The notes under the pieces were generated by a model, which was not told where the DNA came from, searched no databases, and was given only the letters and a program-made list of their open reading frames with translations. The position numbers and the translations under genes were made by a program. Below, one piece after another: positions 16,098-24,760 of a DNA stretch of 64,000 nt (positions within the stretch are counted from its first letter, which is position 1; every line of letters begins with the position of its first letter). Origin of the DNA: Devosia sp. Root413D1 (lineage in GTDB: Bacteria; Pseudomonadota; Alphaproteobacteria; Rhizobiales; Devosiaceae); assembly GCF_001425235.1 (NCBI RefSeq), contig NZ_LMEA01000011.1, positions 62,001 to 126,000 on the forward strand, written 5' to 3'.

Positions 16098-17339
16098 ATG
16101 TCCGGCAACGGACGCACCGTCTACATCGCGGGCGCCGGCATTGCCGGCATGACACTGGCGCTGGCGCTGGCCAAGTTCGGCGCCACCGTGGTCGTGCTCG
16201 AGCGTAACACGCAGGTGCAGGAAGTCGGCGCCGGCCTGCAGGTCAGCCCTAACGCGCGGAAAATCCTCAATCGGCTGGGCCTCGACAAGGCGCTGGCTGC
16301 AAAGGCGTTCGAACCCGAGGGCATCGACGTCTATCCCTATGGCGCCAACCAGCCGCTGGTGACGCTGGAGCTCGGCCAGGTGATGGAGCAGCGCTTCGGC
16401 GTGCCCTATACCGTGATGCATCGCGCCGATTTGGCCGAGGTGCTGTACCGGGCCTGCAAGCGCTTCGCCAATATCGACCTGCTGTTCGGCGTGCGGGCCT
16501 ACGATGTGGTGAGCCATTCGCGTGGCGTTTCAGTCACCGTCGATGAGGCCGATGGCAAATCGCGTTCGGCCCGGGCCTTTGCCTTTATCGGCGCCGACGG
16601 CGTCAACTCACGCACCCGCACCGGCGTTCTGATGGGGCCCGAGGCGATCTATTCCGGCATGGTCGCCTGGCGTATCACGCTCGGCCAGTCGGCGCTCGAT
16701 GGCGTGCTGGCGCCGGATCGCACCAGCCTCCTCTGGGGTCCGGGCTATCATGCCGTAACCTACCCGTTACCGCACCGTCACCAGGTCAACGTCGCGCTGT
16801 TCGCCAAATCCAAGGCCGCACGCACCTTTGGCGCCGAGCCGCCCCGCGCCCCGGACCTGCCCTGGGCCGCGCTGAAGAGCCGGCAGTTCGCCGCCATCCG
16901 CGAGGCCGCCGGCGACCAGTGGGGCTATTGGCCGGTCTCCACCATCGCCACGCCGACCTGGTCCGAAGGCGGCGTCGGCCTCATCGGCGATGCCGCGCAT
17001 GCCATGCTGCCGTTCCAGGCGCAGGGCGCTGCGATGGCCATCGAGGACGCCGCCATTCTGGCGCCGCTGCTGATGACCGAAGCCGACGCCGACTCGGCGC
17101 TCCGCCGCTATGCCGCGCTGCGCCAGCCGCGCGTCGAGCGGGTGCGAAAACTCTCCGACTCCAACGGCTTTGCCTTCCACCTGGAGTGGCCATTTACCCT
17201 CGCCCGCAACGCCGTGGTCAAACTGCAGGGGCCACGCGGGCATTTGCAGCGCCTCGACTGGCTCTACGGCTACGACGCCGCGCCCGACCCCGAGGGCCTG
17301 CCCCCTGCGCCGCGCCAGCCACGGTCGGACGTCCACTAA
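16098..17339 (+). CDS. FAD-dependent monooxygenase, UbiH/salicylate hydroxylase type
   Basis: A 413-residue flavoprotein monooxygenase. The dinucleotide fold is at the N-terminus (YIAGAGIAGMTLALALA), the middle motif is ADGVNSRTR, and the flavin-binding motif GLIGDAAHAMLPFQAQGAAM lies near residue 300. Such enzymes hydroxylate aromatic substrates with NAD(P)H and oxygen; the closest class by motif is salicylate or 3-hydroxybenzoate 6-hydroxylase-like. No catabolic genes surround it, so the substrate is open. The frame extends upstream to 15804, but that part is the shadow of the zinc-finger gene. Confidence 0.92.
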   Translation: MSGNGRTVYIAGAGIAGMTLALALAKFGATVVVLERNTQVQEVGAGLQVSPNARKILNRLGLDKALAAKAFEPEGIDVYPYGANQPLVTLELGQVMEQRFGVPYTVMHRADLAEVLYRACKRFANIDLLFGVRAYDVVSHSRGVSVTVDEADGKSRSARAFAFIGADGVNSRTRTGVLMGPEAIYSGMVAWRITLGQSALDGVLAPDRTSLLWGPGYHAVTYPLPHRHQVNVALFAKSKAARTFGAEPPRAPDLPWAALKSRQFAAIREAAGDQWGYWPVSTIATPTWSEGGVGLIGDAAHAMLPFQAQGAAMAIEDAAILAPLLMTEADADSALRRYAALRQPRVERVRKLSDSNGFAFHLEWPFTLARNAVVKLQGPRGHLQRLDWLYGYDAAPDPEGLPPAPRQPRSDVH

Positions 17340-17409
17340 ACCGTTGCCGCTTGCCTTCGTTCGAGGCGATGTGTCAACTGCCGCTCAAAATTGGGAATAA
17401 TCGCCCCGC

Positions 17410-18753
17410 ATGCCTGTTTCTCCGCAATCCAATCTCACGCTCGCCTGCGTGCTCATCACCATCTTCCTGGATATGCTGGGCTACGGCATCATCCTGCCGG
17501 TGCTGCCGCAACTGATCGGCCAGCTCTCGGGCGGCAGCGTTGCGCAGGCCGCGGTGATCGGCGGCTATCTGGTTTTTGCCTATTCGCTGATGCAGTTCCT
17601 GTTCGGCCCGGCGCTCGGCAATCTCTCCGACCGCTTCGGCCGCCGCCCGATCATCCTGATCGCACTGGCCGGCCTCACCATCGACTACACCATCATGGGC
17701 TTTGCCAACTCGATGGTGCTGATCTTTATCGGCCACACCATTGCCGGCATCTCCGGCGCCTCGGTGGCGACAGCAACCGCCTACATCGCCGACATCACTC
17801 CACGTGAGAAACGCGCCCACCGCTTCGGGCTGATCGGCGCCGCCTTCGGCCTCGGCTTCATCTTTGGCCCGGTCATCGGCGGCCTGCTCGGCGAGCTGGG
17901 ACCGCGCTGGCCGTTCTACGCAGCGGCTATTCTCGCCGGCGCCAACCTGCTGTTCGGCTTCTTCGTCCTCCCCGAGAGCCTTGCAAAGGACAAGCGGCGC
18001 AAGTTCGATATCCGCCGCGCCAACCCGTTCGGCGTGCTGTGGAGTTTGAGCAAGAACCCTGTAGTGCTCTGGCTCATGGGTTCGCTGGGCATGTTCGTGC
18101 TCGCCAGCCAGTCTTTCCCCTCGGTGTGGAACTTCTTCACCATCGAAGTGCTGAACTTTTCTTCCGCTCAGATTGGCGTCGCACTTGGGTGTTTCGGCTT
18201 GGGGTTCGCCGCCAGCCAGGCCCTGCTGGTCGGCCTCTTGACCAAGCGGATCGGCGAGTGGTCCACGGTGTTGCTCGGCATGCTCGCTGCCTCGATCGCC
18301 TTTATCGGCACGGCTGCGATCCACTCCGAGATCCCGCTCTACTTCTTCCTGATCTTCGGCTCGCTCGCCGGTGTCGCCGGCCCCGCCATCAACTCGCTGA
18401 TGTCGCGCCAGGTGCCAGACGATGCGCAGGGCGAGCTGCAGGGCGCCATCAACGCGACCAATTCGCTGGCCTCGATTCTTGGGCCCCTGCTGGCAACGCA
18501 GCTGTTCAGCCACTTCACCCAGGCCCAACCCGGCACGCCGGGCTATTTCCCGGGCGCGCCGTTCCTTGGTGCCGGCATCCTGGTGATCGTCGCGGCGCTG
18601 CTCTTTATTTACACGGTGCGCCGCTTCGACCTGATGCATCGCCCGCGCGTGGCGAAGAAGGATCACATCCACGAAATGGGTCAGCCCGGCCAGCAGCAGA
18701 CCCCGCCGCATGACGAGAACGGCGATCCGGTCGAGCGCTCGGCAGGCGAATAG
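17410..18753 (+). CDS. MFS exporter, TetA-like
   Basis: A 447-residue transporter with 12 predicted helices. The TetA/TCR subfamily signature is visible: FLDMLGYGIILPVLPQLI in helix 1, the loop 2-3 motif GNLSDRFGRRPI, and motif C in helix 5 (GLGFIFGPVIGGLLGELG). Chromosomal relatives are common and often do not confer tetracycline resistance. It is an inner-membrane proton antiporter. No tetR-type gene is adjacent, so the expression control and substrate are unclear. A bidirectional terminator follows. Confidence 0.93.
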   Translation: MPVSPQSNLTLACVLITIFLDMLGYGIILPVLPQLIGQLSGGSVAQAAVIGGYLVFAYSLMQFLFGPALGNLSDRFGRRPIILIALAGLTIDYTIMGFANSMVLIFIGHTIAGISGASVATATAYIADITPREKRAHRFGLIGAAFGLGFIFGPVIGGLLGELGPRWPFYAAAILAGANLLFGFFVLPESLAKDKRRKFDIRRANPFGVLWSLSKNPVVLWLMGSLGMFVLASQSFPSVWNFFTIEVLNFSSAQIGVALGCFGLGFAASQALLVGLLTKRIGEWSTVLLGMLAASIAFIGTAAIHSEIPLYFFLIFGSLAGVAGPAINSLMSRQVPDDAQGELQGAINATNSLASILGPLLATQLFSHFTQAQPGTPGYFPGAPFLGAGILVIVAALLFIYTVRRFDLMHRPRVAKKDHIHEMGQPGQQQTPPHDENGDPVERSAGE

Positions 18754-18764
18754 CACAAATGAAA

Positions 18765-18791
18765 ATCCCCGCTTTCGCGGGGATCTTTCTT
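18765..18791 (+). terminator. bidirectional intrinsic terminator
   Basis: ATCCCCGC and GCGGGGAT with a three-base loop, flanked by A-rich sequence on the left and CTTTCTT on the right. It lies between the convergent exporter gene and gnd and can end both transcripts. Confidence 0.85.
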
Positions 18792-18808
18792 GGTGCGGCG
18801 GGTGTTGC

Positions 18809-20227
18809 TTACTTCCCCAGCGTCGACGGCCACTTGCCGTGCTGCTCGCCTTCACGGTCGGTGAGGATGAAGCCGTGCGCACCGAAGAAGTCGCGCTGGC
18901 CCTGCGTCAGGTTGGCCGTGCCCTGCGCCTGGCGGTAGCTATCGAAATAGGCCAGCGAGGCGCTGAGACAGATCAGCGGGAACTCGCCGATCGCCCCTGC
19001 CGCGACGATCTTCCGCAGCGATTTGTGCGCGTCCTGCATGATGGTGACGAAGTCCGGCACCATCAGCAGGTTGGTGGCCTCGCCCTTGGCGTAGGCCGCC
19101 GACATCTGGTCGAGGAAGCGCGAGCGGATGATGCAGCCAGCGCGCCAGATCTTGGCGATGGTGGCGAGCGGCAGGTTCCAGCCGAACTCTTCCGAGGCCT
19201 TCGACAGCACCGCAAAGCCCTGCGCATAGGAAACAATCTTGCCCGCCAGCAGCGCCTTCTCGAGCTCAGCGAGCGATACGTCAGCCTTGCCGGCGGACGG
19301 CTTGCCATAGGCAGCCTCGGCCGCCACTCGCTCTTCCTTCCGCGACGAGATCGAGCGGGCCGCGACGGCGCCCTCGATCGCGGTGGCCGGCACCGCGAGC
19401 TGCTGCGCCGCGATGGCGGTCCAGGTGCCGGTGCCCTTCTGGCCGGCCTTGTCGAGGATCAGCTCGACCAAAGGCTTGCCGGTCCTGGGCTCGATCGCCT
19501 CGAGCACATAGCCGGTGATCTCGATGAGGTAGGAGTTGAGCGGACCCTGGTTCCAGTCCTTGAACACTTCTGCCGCGGCCGCCGGGTTCATCCCCAGCCC
19601 GTCACGCATCACGCCATAGGTTTCGGCGATCATCTGCATGTCGCCATACTCGATGCCGTTGTGGATCATCTTGACGAAGTGGCCCGCGCCGCCTTCGCCG
19701 AGATAGGCGCAGCACGGCTCGCCGTTGAACTTGGCCGAGATCGCCTCGAGGATCGGCTGGGCGTTCTTCCACTGCTGCTCGGGGCCACCCACCATGATCG
19801 ACGGGCCATGGCGCGCACCTTCTTCACCACCGGAAACGCCGATACCGAGAAAGCCGATGCTCTTGGATTTCAGATACTCGTAGCGCCGCTGGCTATCGGT
19901 GTAGAGCGAGTTGCCGCATTCGAGGATGGCGTCGCCCGCTTCGAGATGCGGCAGCAGCTGCTCGATCATCTCGTCGACCGGCTTACCGGCCTTGACCATG
20001 ATGATGATCGAGCGCGGCCGCTTCACCGACTGGATGAACTGCACGAGGTCCGCTTCCGGGACGACCTTCTGATCAAGCCCCTGCTCTTTCGCCATCGCGA
20101 CGAAATCATCGATCTTCGAGGCAGTGCGGTTGTGCACCGCGATGGTGTAGCCGTTCTCGGCGATGTTGAGCGCCAGATTGGAGCCCATTACTGCGAGCCC
20201 GATCAGGCCGATATCGGCAGACGCCAT
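18809..20227 (-). CDS. gnd: 6-phosphogluconate dehydrogenase (decarboxylating)
   Basis: Gnd oxidises 6-phosphogluconate to ribulose 5-phosphate in the pentose phosphate pathway. The 472-residue length is that of the long form. The NADP site is GLIGLAVMGSNLALNIAE, the signature ILDKAGQKGTGTWTAIAA lies near residue 260, and the catalytic segment is VKMIHNGIEYGDMQ. The start at 20227 has GGAG six bases upstream. Divergent from the gluconate 5-dehydrogenase gene, it forms with that gene and gntK a gluconate-handling group. Confidence 0.96.
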   Translation of the reverse strand: MASADIGLIGLAVMGSNLALNIAENGYTIAVHNRTASKIDDFVAMAKEQGLDQKVVPEADLVQFIQSVKRPRSIIIMVKAGKPVDEMIEQLLPHLEAGDAILECGNSLYTDSQRRYEYLKSKSIGFLGIGVSGGEEGARHGPSIMVGGPEQQWKNAQPILEAISAKFNGEPCCAYLGEGGAGHFVKMIHNGIEYGDMQMIAETYGVMRDGLGMNPAAAAEVFKDWNQGPLNSYLIEITGYVLEAIEPRTGKPLVELILDKAGQKGTGTWTAIAAQQLAVPATAIEGAVAARSISSRKEERVAAEAAYGKPSAGKADVSLAELEKALLAGKIVSYAQGFAVLSKASEEFGWNLPLATIAKIWRAGCIIRSRFLDQMSAAYAKGEATNLLMVPDFVTIMQDAHKSLRKIVAAGAIGEFPLICLSASLAYFDSYRQAQGTANLTQGQRDFFGAHGFILTDREGEQHGKWPSTLGK

Positions 20228-20420
20228 CATTATCTCCATTGGGAGTCATTAGGATTTCTTTGCGCGGCTTTTTGGCACGGGCGACGCCCGAATGCCACCC
20301 CATCGGAGACCGGACGCAGCTACGCTGTGCACGTCCCTCACCACGAAGGTCTCTTGGTCTTACCAAGCCGCGCGTCATCTACTAGTCTCGCGCCGCCTGA
20401 GCCTGGGAGGGGCACTGACT

Positions 20421-21194
20421 TTGGACTCGATTTCTCTATTCAATCTGAGCGGCAAGCGCGCTCTGGTCACCGGCTCGAGCCGCGGCATCGGTTTCGGCAT
20501 CGCCGCGGCGCTCGCCGGCGCCGGCGCCGAGGTGATCCTCAACGGCCGCGATCCTGCAGCCCTCGGAGAAGCCGCCGCTCGTCTCGCCGATGACGGCGCG
20601 CTGAACGTCAAGGCGCTGGCCTTCGACGTCACCAGCGAGGACAGCGTCGAGGACGCCATTGCCCACGCCGAGACGGAGATCGGCCCGATCGATATCCTCG
20701 TCAACAATGCCGGCATGCAGCACCGCGCGCCGCTCGAGGAATGGCCGCTCGAAAAGTTCAAGCAGGTCATCGACACCAACCTGACCTCGGCCTTCATCGT
20801 CGGCCGCGCCGTGGCGCGCGGCATGATCGCCCGCAAGCACGGCAAGATCATCAATATCTGCTCGGTGCTGAGCAACTTTGCCCGCACCTCGGTCGTGCCT
20901 TATGCCGCCAGCAAGGCCGCCATCGCCAACCTGACCCGCGGCATGGCGGTCGATTGGTCCAGGCACGGCCTCAACGTCAACGGCATAGCGCCCGGCTACA
21001 TCCGCACCGAGCTCAACGAGGCGCTGCTGAAGAACCAGGAGTTCAACGCCTGGGTCGAAAAGCGCACGCCCATGGGCCGCTGGGGCGAACCCGCCGAACT
21101 GGGCGGCGCCGCCGTCTTCCTTGCCTCCGAGGCTTCCACCTTCGTCAACGGACACATCCTCTATGTCGACGGCGCCTTCACTGCCACCGTTTGA
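20421..21194 (+). CDS. SDR oxidoreductase, probable gluconate 5-dehydrogenase
   Basis: A 257-residue short-chain dehydrogenase. The cofactor motif is ALVTGSSRGIGFGIAAALAG, then NNAG (VNNAGMQHRAP), and the catalytic pair in YAASKAAIANL. The N-terminus LFNLSGKRALVTGSSRGIG and the genomic pairing with gntK and gnd point to gluconate 5-dehydrogenase (5-keto-gluconate reductase). The start is TTG at 20421, eight bases after GGGAGGGG; no ATG gives a sensible N-terminus. gntK overlaps its end. Confidence 0.88.
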   Translation: MDSISLFNLSGKRALVTGSSRGIGFGIAAALAGAGAEVILNGRDPAALGEAAARLADDGALNVKALAFDVTSEDSVEDAIAHAETEIGPIDILVNNAGMQHRAPLEEWPLEKFKQVIDTNLTSAFIVGRAVARGMIARKHGKIINICSVLSNFARTSVVPYAASKAAIANLTRGMAVDWSRHGLNVNGIAPGYIRTELNEALLKNQEFNAWVEKRTPMGRWGEPAELGGAAVFLASEASTFVNGHILYVDGAFTATV

Positions 21195-21723
21195 GAATGC
21201 CCGCATCATCATCGCCATGGGGGTGTCGTCGTCAGGCAAGTCGGCGACCGGCGCGGCCATAGCGCGGCGGCTGCACGCCCCGTTCCTCGACGGCGACGGC
21301 TATCACCCGCCCGCCAACAAGGAAAAGATGCGCAATGGCATCCCGCTCACCGACGCGGACCGCTGGCCCTGGCTGGAGACGCTGGCCGGCGCGCTGCATG
21401 ACGCGGCCGAGCAAAAGGGCGTCGCGGTCGGCGCCTGCTCGTCGCTGAAGCGCGCCTATCGCGATTTCCTCACCGAAAAGGCGGGCGAGCCGATCCTCTT
21501 CGTCTTCCTCGATGGCGACATCGACACCATCCGCAAGCGCATCGAGGCCCGCAACCACGAGTTCATGAGCCCAAAGCTGCTCGACAGCCAGTTTGCGACG
21601 CTAGAGCGCCCCGCCCCGGATGAGAACGTGCTGGCGGTTTCCATCGCAGATCCGATCGAAACCGTGGCCAGCAGGGTGGTCAAGCAACTCGGCCACCTGA
21701 AGGTATTCAAGCGCGGGCAATGA
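21163..21723 (+). CDS. gntK: gluconokinase
   Basis: GntK phosphorylates gluconate to 6-phosphogluconate, the substrate of Gnd encoded next door. The 186-residue protein has the P-loop MGVSSSGKSATG (the more common form has G before the second S), the substrate segment FLDGDGYHPPANKEKMRNGI and the conserved CSSLKRAYRD. I choose the ATG at 21163, which overlaps the upstream gene by 32 bases; the next candidate, ATG 21217, would remove the first beta strand of the P-loop fold. Confidence 0.93.
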   Translation: MSTAPSLPPFENARIIIAMGVSSSGKSATGAAIARRLHAPFLDGDGYHPPANKEKMRNGIPLTDADRWPWLETLAGALHDAAEQKGVAVGACSSLKRAYRDFLTEKAGEPILFVFLDGDIDTIRKRIEARNHEFMSPKLLDSQFATLERPAPDENVLAVSIADPIETVASRVVKQLGHLKVFKRGQ

Positions 21724-21730
21724 CCCTGGC

Positions 21731-22255
21731 CTAGAAACCGAACGAGAACTGCCCGGTCGGCGAAGCAGCCTTTTCCAGCGCCAGCATTTCCATCTTGGCC
21801 CGGACCCCGCCCGGCGAGGAGAAGCCGCCGGTGCGGCCGTCGGCGGCCAGCACCCGGTGGCAGGGAACGATCAGCGGGATCGGGTTGGCGCCCATCGCAG
21901 CGCCCACCGCCCGCGATAGCGCCACGTCGCCGAGCCAGCGGGCGATCGCGCCATAGGTGGTGGTCTCGCCCCAGGCGAGTTCGCGGATATGTTCGTAGAT
22001 GCGGCGGTTGACCTCGGGCACCCGTGACAGGTCGAGCGCAACATCGGCGAAATTGTCGTTCGTCCCCTCGGCATAGGCGAGAATCCGCGCAGCGATCTCC
22101 GACTGACCGCTCGCATCCTCGACGCCCCCGGACTTCTCGAGCCGCGCCCGCATTTCCTCGGGCGTATCGCCCGGCAGGAGCACGCGCGAAATCCCGGCAT
22201 CGGTCCAGCCGATCGCCATGGGTCCCAGAGCCGTGTCGAGCATGCGGTAGTGCAT
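21731..22255 (-). CDS. ogt: methylated-DNA--protein-cysteine methyltransferase
   Basis: A 174-residue suicide repair protein that removes alkyl groups from O6-guanine in DNA. The acceptor cysteine is in IPLIVPCHRVLAADGRTGGF, and the wing segment TTYGAIARWLGDVALSRAVG lies just before. There is no Ada regulatory domain, so it is of the Ogt type. The ATG at 22255 gives a normal N-terminus; the long open frame upstream belongs to the shadow of the TetR gene. It may share a transcript with the TetR gene 44 bp upstream. Confidence 0.92.
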   Translation of the reverse strand: MHYRMLDTALGPMAIGWTDAGISRVLLPGDTPEEMRARLEKSGGVEDASGQSEIAARILAYAEGTNDNFADVALDLSRVPEVNRRIYEHIRELAWGETTTYGAIARWLGDVALSRAVGAAMGANPIPLIVPCHRVLAADGRTGGFSSPGGVRAKMEMLALEKAASPTGQFSFGF

Positions 22256-22299
22256 GAGGCTGAATGTAGTGAGCGTTCGCGGCGGAATGAACCCGAAAA

Positions 22300-22863
22300 C
22301 TACGAAATTCCCGTCGCCGCGAGCCACTCGCGCAGTTCGCGCCTCAGGAATCCGCGCAGCGTCCCCTCGCGCGAGAACCCCCACCACAGCACGGCGCCCT
22401 GCCACTGGCTGGCCATCAGCCGGCCGAGCAACTCCTGCCGCGCCGGATCCTGGCTGAGTCGCCGCCCCAGCGCCTGCGTCATCGCCTTGTTCCACGCGAC
22501 GCCCCGGGCCCGCAGCGCCGGATCGCGAAAGTCCTCGCGCAGCAACAGCAGGCCCTGCGCCGCCTCGTCGCCCGCACCATAACCCGCCGACAGCCGAACC
22601 AGCAGCGCGATCGCCCCTTCCGGATCGACCGCATGGCTCGCATCGGCGCCGGCAACGTTGAGATCGAGCTGATCCCACATCCACAACAGCGCCGCGCGCA
22701 GCAGTGCCTCGCGATTGCCATAACGCTGCACCAGTGTCGCCGGCGACAGGCCGGTGACTGCCGATGCCGAGGCGAAGGTCAGGCCGGCCGGGCCTTCGCG
22801 CGACACCAGCGCAGCGACTGCTTCTACGACATCCTCGTCAGAAATCTTGCGGGGTCTGGACAT
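22300..22863 (-). CDS. TetR family transcriptional repressor
   Basis: A 187-residue repressor with a helix-turn-helix at residues 25-50 (GLTFASASAVTGLSPATLVQ RYG region) and an alpha-helical ligand domain. It is transcribed divergently from the DHFR-like gene at 22930, and a perfect 10+10 inverted repeat lies in the 66-bp space between, nine bases from its own start codon. This is the standard layout for autorepression and for control of the neighbour. The ligand is unknown. Confidence 0.9.
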   Translation of the reverse strand: MSRPRKISDEDVVEAVAALVSREGPAGLTFASASAVTGLSPATLVQRYGNREALLRAALLWMWDQLDLNVAGADASHAVDPEGAIALLVRLSAGYGAGDEAAQGLLLLREDFRDPALRARGVAWNKAMTQALGRRLSQDPARQELLGRLMASQWQGAVLWWGFSREGTLRGFLRRELREWLAATGIS

Positions 22864-22872
22864 GGCTTCCAA

Positions 22873-22894
22873 TATAAACGAATGTTCGTTTATA
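22873..22894. promoter_or_regulatory. TetR operator candidate between the divergent genes
   Basis: Half-sites TATAAACGAA and TTCGTTTATA are perfect inverse copies around a two-base centre (TG). The length of 22 bp and the ACGAA-TTCGT core are typical of TetR-type operators. The right half could overlap the -10 region of either gene. Confidence 0.8.
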
Positions 22895-22929
22895 AAGGCC
22901 TTACAGAAGTGCCAACAAGGAGAATCGTC

Positions 22930-23457
22930 ATGGCCCGTATCGTCGGTTACATCGCTTCGAGCCTCGACGGCTTTATCGCCGACCCTCAGGAGTCCCTCAC
23001 CTGGCTCACCCAGCGCACCGATATGCAGCTGGGTGAGTTCGACTACAACCTGTTCATCAAGCGCATCCGCACCGTGGTGATGGGCCGCGGTACCTATGAC
23101 TGGCTGGTGCGCGAGAATATCCCGTGGCCCTATGGCGAGCAGCGCGTCATCGTCGTCACCTCGCGCCCCCTGCCCGCGCCGATCGGTCAGCTTGAGACCC
23201 GCACCGATATTGATGCGCTGGTCGCCGAACTGCGTGCGCTTGACGACGGCGACGTCTGGATGCTCGGTGGCGGCCAGCTGCAGATGGCGTTCATGGAGCG
23301 CGGCGCACTCGACGAGATCGAGATCTATGTCATCTCGCAACTGCTCGGCGGCGGCTTCCCGCTGTTCCCAGCCACCGGGTTCGAAAAGAGCCTCAAGCTG
23401 CTGTCGTCGAACACGCTCGGCGCCGGCTGCGTGCGGCTGCATTACAGCTTCGAGTAA
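22930..23457 (+). CDS. dihydrofolate reductase family protein (RibD C-terminal-like)
   Basis: A 175-residue protein of the YyaP/DHFR-like family, with the NADPH-fold start ARIVGYIASSLDGFIAD and the segments VVMGRGTYDWL, VIVVTSRPL and DVWMLGGGQL. These proteins resemble the reductase domain of RibD but have no proven substrate in most cases. AGGAG precedes the ATG at 22930. It is presumably repressed by the divergent TetR protein, which implies an inducible detoxification or reduction function. Confidence 0.88.
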   Translation: MARIVGYIASSLDGFIADPQESLTWLTQRTDMQLGEFDYNLFIKRIRTVVMGRGTYDWLVRENIPWPYGEQRVIVVTSRPLPAPIGQLETRTDIDALVAELRALDDGDVWMLGGGQLQMAFMERGALDEIEIYVISQLLGGGFPLFPATGFEKSLKLLSSNTLGAGCVRLHYSFE

Positions 23458-23466
23458 GGCGTCGCC

Positions 23467-23862
23467 CTAGATCGGCTGACTCTCCAGCACGATTTCCCAC
23501 TTGTCGCCGAGCGCGATCTGGATTTCCGAGACGAGGAACGGCAGCAGCGCGTTGAACTCGTTGCGGTCGCGCTCGGAGATCCGCCAGGTCGGGTCGTTCG
23601 GGTTGTCCCAGTTGACCTGCCGGTCGTAGAGCTCGTTGAGCCGCGTCAGCCGGCGGATAATGTCGTTGGAAAAGCCCCAGAAGCCGATCTCGGTGGCGTG
23701 GCCGTCGACGAACAGCGGGGCCAGCCCGTGGCTGACCATGCCGAAATCGACCAGGAACACCACCTGCTTCACCGTGGATCGCGCCCCAGTTTGCCGAGGC
23801 TCCCAAGCCGCTGCCGGCGCCTCGTCCGCCCACGCGACGGATCCTGTCTTGCTCGAGGTCAT
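23467..23862 (-). CDS. hypothetical protein
   Basis: A 131-residue soluble protein that I do not recognise. The middle is well structured in appearance (VKQVVFLVDFGMVSHGLAPL, GFWGFSNDIIRRLTRLNEL), and the end is acidic. No signal peptide or membrane helix. The start at 23862 has GGAGG five bases upstream, which makes it a convincing gene. It converges with the DHFR-like gene, leaving nine bases between the stop codons. Confidence 0.72.
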   Translation of the reverse strand: MTSSKTGSVAWADEAPAAAWEPRQTGARSTVKQVVFLVDFGMVSHGLAPLFVDGHATEIGFWGFSNDIIRRLTRLNELYDRQVNWDNPNDPTWRISERDRNEFNALLPFLVSEIQIALGDKWEIVLESQPI

Positions 23863-23996
23863 AGGACCTCCGCCATGTGCCGGAAATAGGGCGGCACCGC
23901 CCCCGGTCGGAGGCGTGGCCTCCGCTTCGACTCAAGATAGCTCACTGTCTATCGCCCCTCAGATCCGTCCGCAGGGCAAGGTTAGCCAGTTCGTCA

Positions 23997-24023
23997 CTCG
24001 TGGGCAATTTTTGCCCAAACGAG
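23997..24023 (-). terminator. hairpin downstream of the DUF1304 gene
   Basis: GGGCAA and TTGCCC with a TTT loop, extended outward by CTCG and CGAG, begins about 24 bases after the stop codon. No U-run follows on the minus strand, so the terminator reading is tentative. The rest of the 184-bp gap holds nothing I can identify. Confidence 0.4.
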
Positions 24024-24046
24024 TATCTGCCTGCTTGTGCAAAAGC

Positions 24047-24397
24047 TCAGGTGAGCCATACCGCAACCAGCGCCACGACAGCGGGAATTGTCTGTATGAA
24101 CAAGATCTTGCGGCCAACCGTGACCGCCCCGAAGGCACCAGCGACAGCAACGCAGAGCAGGAAGAAGATCTTGATCGGATCGCCGGCCTCACCCAGCCAG
24201 ATGCCCCAGATCAACCCGGCCGCGAGGAACCCGTTGTAGAGTCCCTGGTTGGCGGCGAGCGTCTTCGTCTCGGCAGCGAAGGCCGGCGTCGTGCCGAACG
24301 CCTTCATCCCCTGCGGCTTGTCCCACAGGACCATCTCGAGGATCAGGATGTAGATATGGATGAGGGCGACGACGCCCGTCAGAATGCTGCCGATCAT
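24047..24397 (-). CDS. DUF1304 family membrane protein
   Basis: A 116-residue protein with four transmembrane helices. The family signature in and after helix 1 is clear: ALIHIYILILEMVLWDKP, then AANQGLYNGFLAAGLIWG. DUF1304 proteins are small inner-membrane proteins of unknown function, often next to stress genes. The start at 24397 gives the natural N-terminus (MIGSILTGVV). A terminator separates it from the CsbD gene upstream, so it should have its own promoter. Confidence 0.9.
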   Translation of the reverse strand: MIGSILTGVVALIHIYILILEMVLWDKPQGMKAFGTTPAFAAETKTLAANQGLYNGFLAAGLIWGIWLGEAGDPIKIFFLLCVAVAGAFGAVTVGRKILFIQTIPAVVALVAVWLT

Positions 24398-24433
24398 GCC
24401 CGCGACTCCATGCTGGATGCCCGCAGCGTAATG

Positions 24434-24460
24434 CAAAAAGGCCGCCCGGTGGGCGGCCTT
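24434..24460 (-). terminator. intrinsic terminator of the CsbD gene
   Basis: AAGGCCGCCC and GGGCGGCCTT with a three-base loop are followed on the minus strand by TTTTTGC. It ends the short CsbD transcript before the DUF1304 gene. Confidence 0.88.
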
Positions 24461-24481
24461 CACGCGAGTCGATCCGCCAGC

Positions 24482-24664
24482 TCAGCGCTTGAGCGCGTCG
24501 CGCGCTGCTTCCTTGACCTTGCCGGCGGCCTTCTGGACCGAGCCTTCCACCTTGTCGGCGGCGCCGTCGGCCTGCAGCTTGCGGTCGCCAGTGGCCTTGC
24601 CGATGGCTTCCTTCACATTGCCGCGTGCCTGCTTGGCTGCGCCCTTGATCTCGTCCTTGTGCAT
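24482..24664 (-). CDS. CsbD family stress protein
   Basis: A 60-residue hydrophilic protein with the CsbD pattern of lysine, alanine and glycine-rich repeats (KGAAKQARGNVKEAIGKATG, then KVEGSVQKAAGKVKEAARD). CsbD proteins accumulate in stationary phase and general stress and are largely disordered; their role is not known. A GGAG-type site precedes the ATG at 24664, and a strong terminator follows. It forms a single-gene transcript. Confidence 0.92.
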   Translation of the reverse strand: MHKDEIKGAAKQARGNVKEAIGKATGDRKLQADGAADKVEGSVQKAAGKVKEAARDALKR

Positions 24665-24760
24665 TTCCCGGTCTCCCTGGGGTTGGCGTTCGGGGCGAAT
24701 AATGCAGGCCGGCTGCCAAACGTTCCGGCCGCCGGGCGAATTAACCCGGCGGCCATGATC

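Noticed and set aside
17410-18753. Tetracycline resistance determinant
   Set aside because: The motifs fit the TetA-like subfamily, but chromosomal relatives of this kind mostly do not act on tetracycline and no tetR is adjacent.
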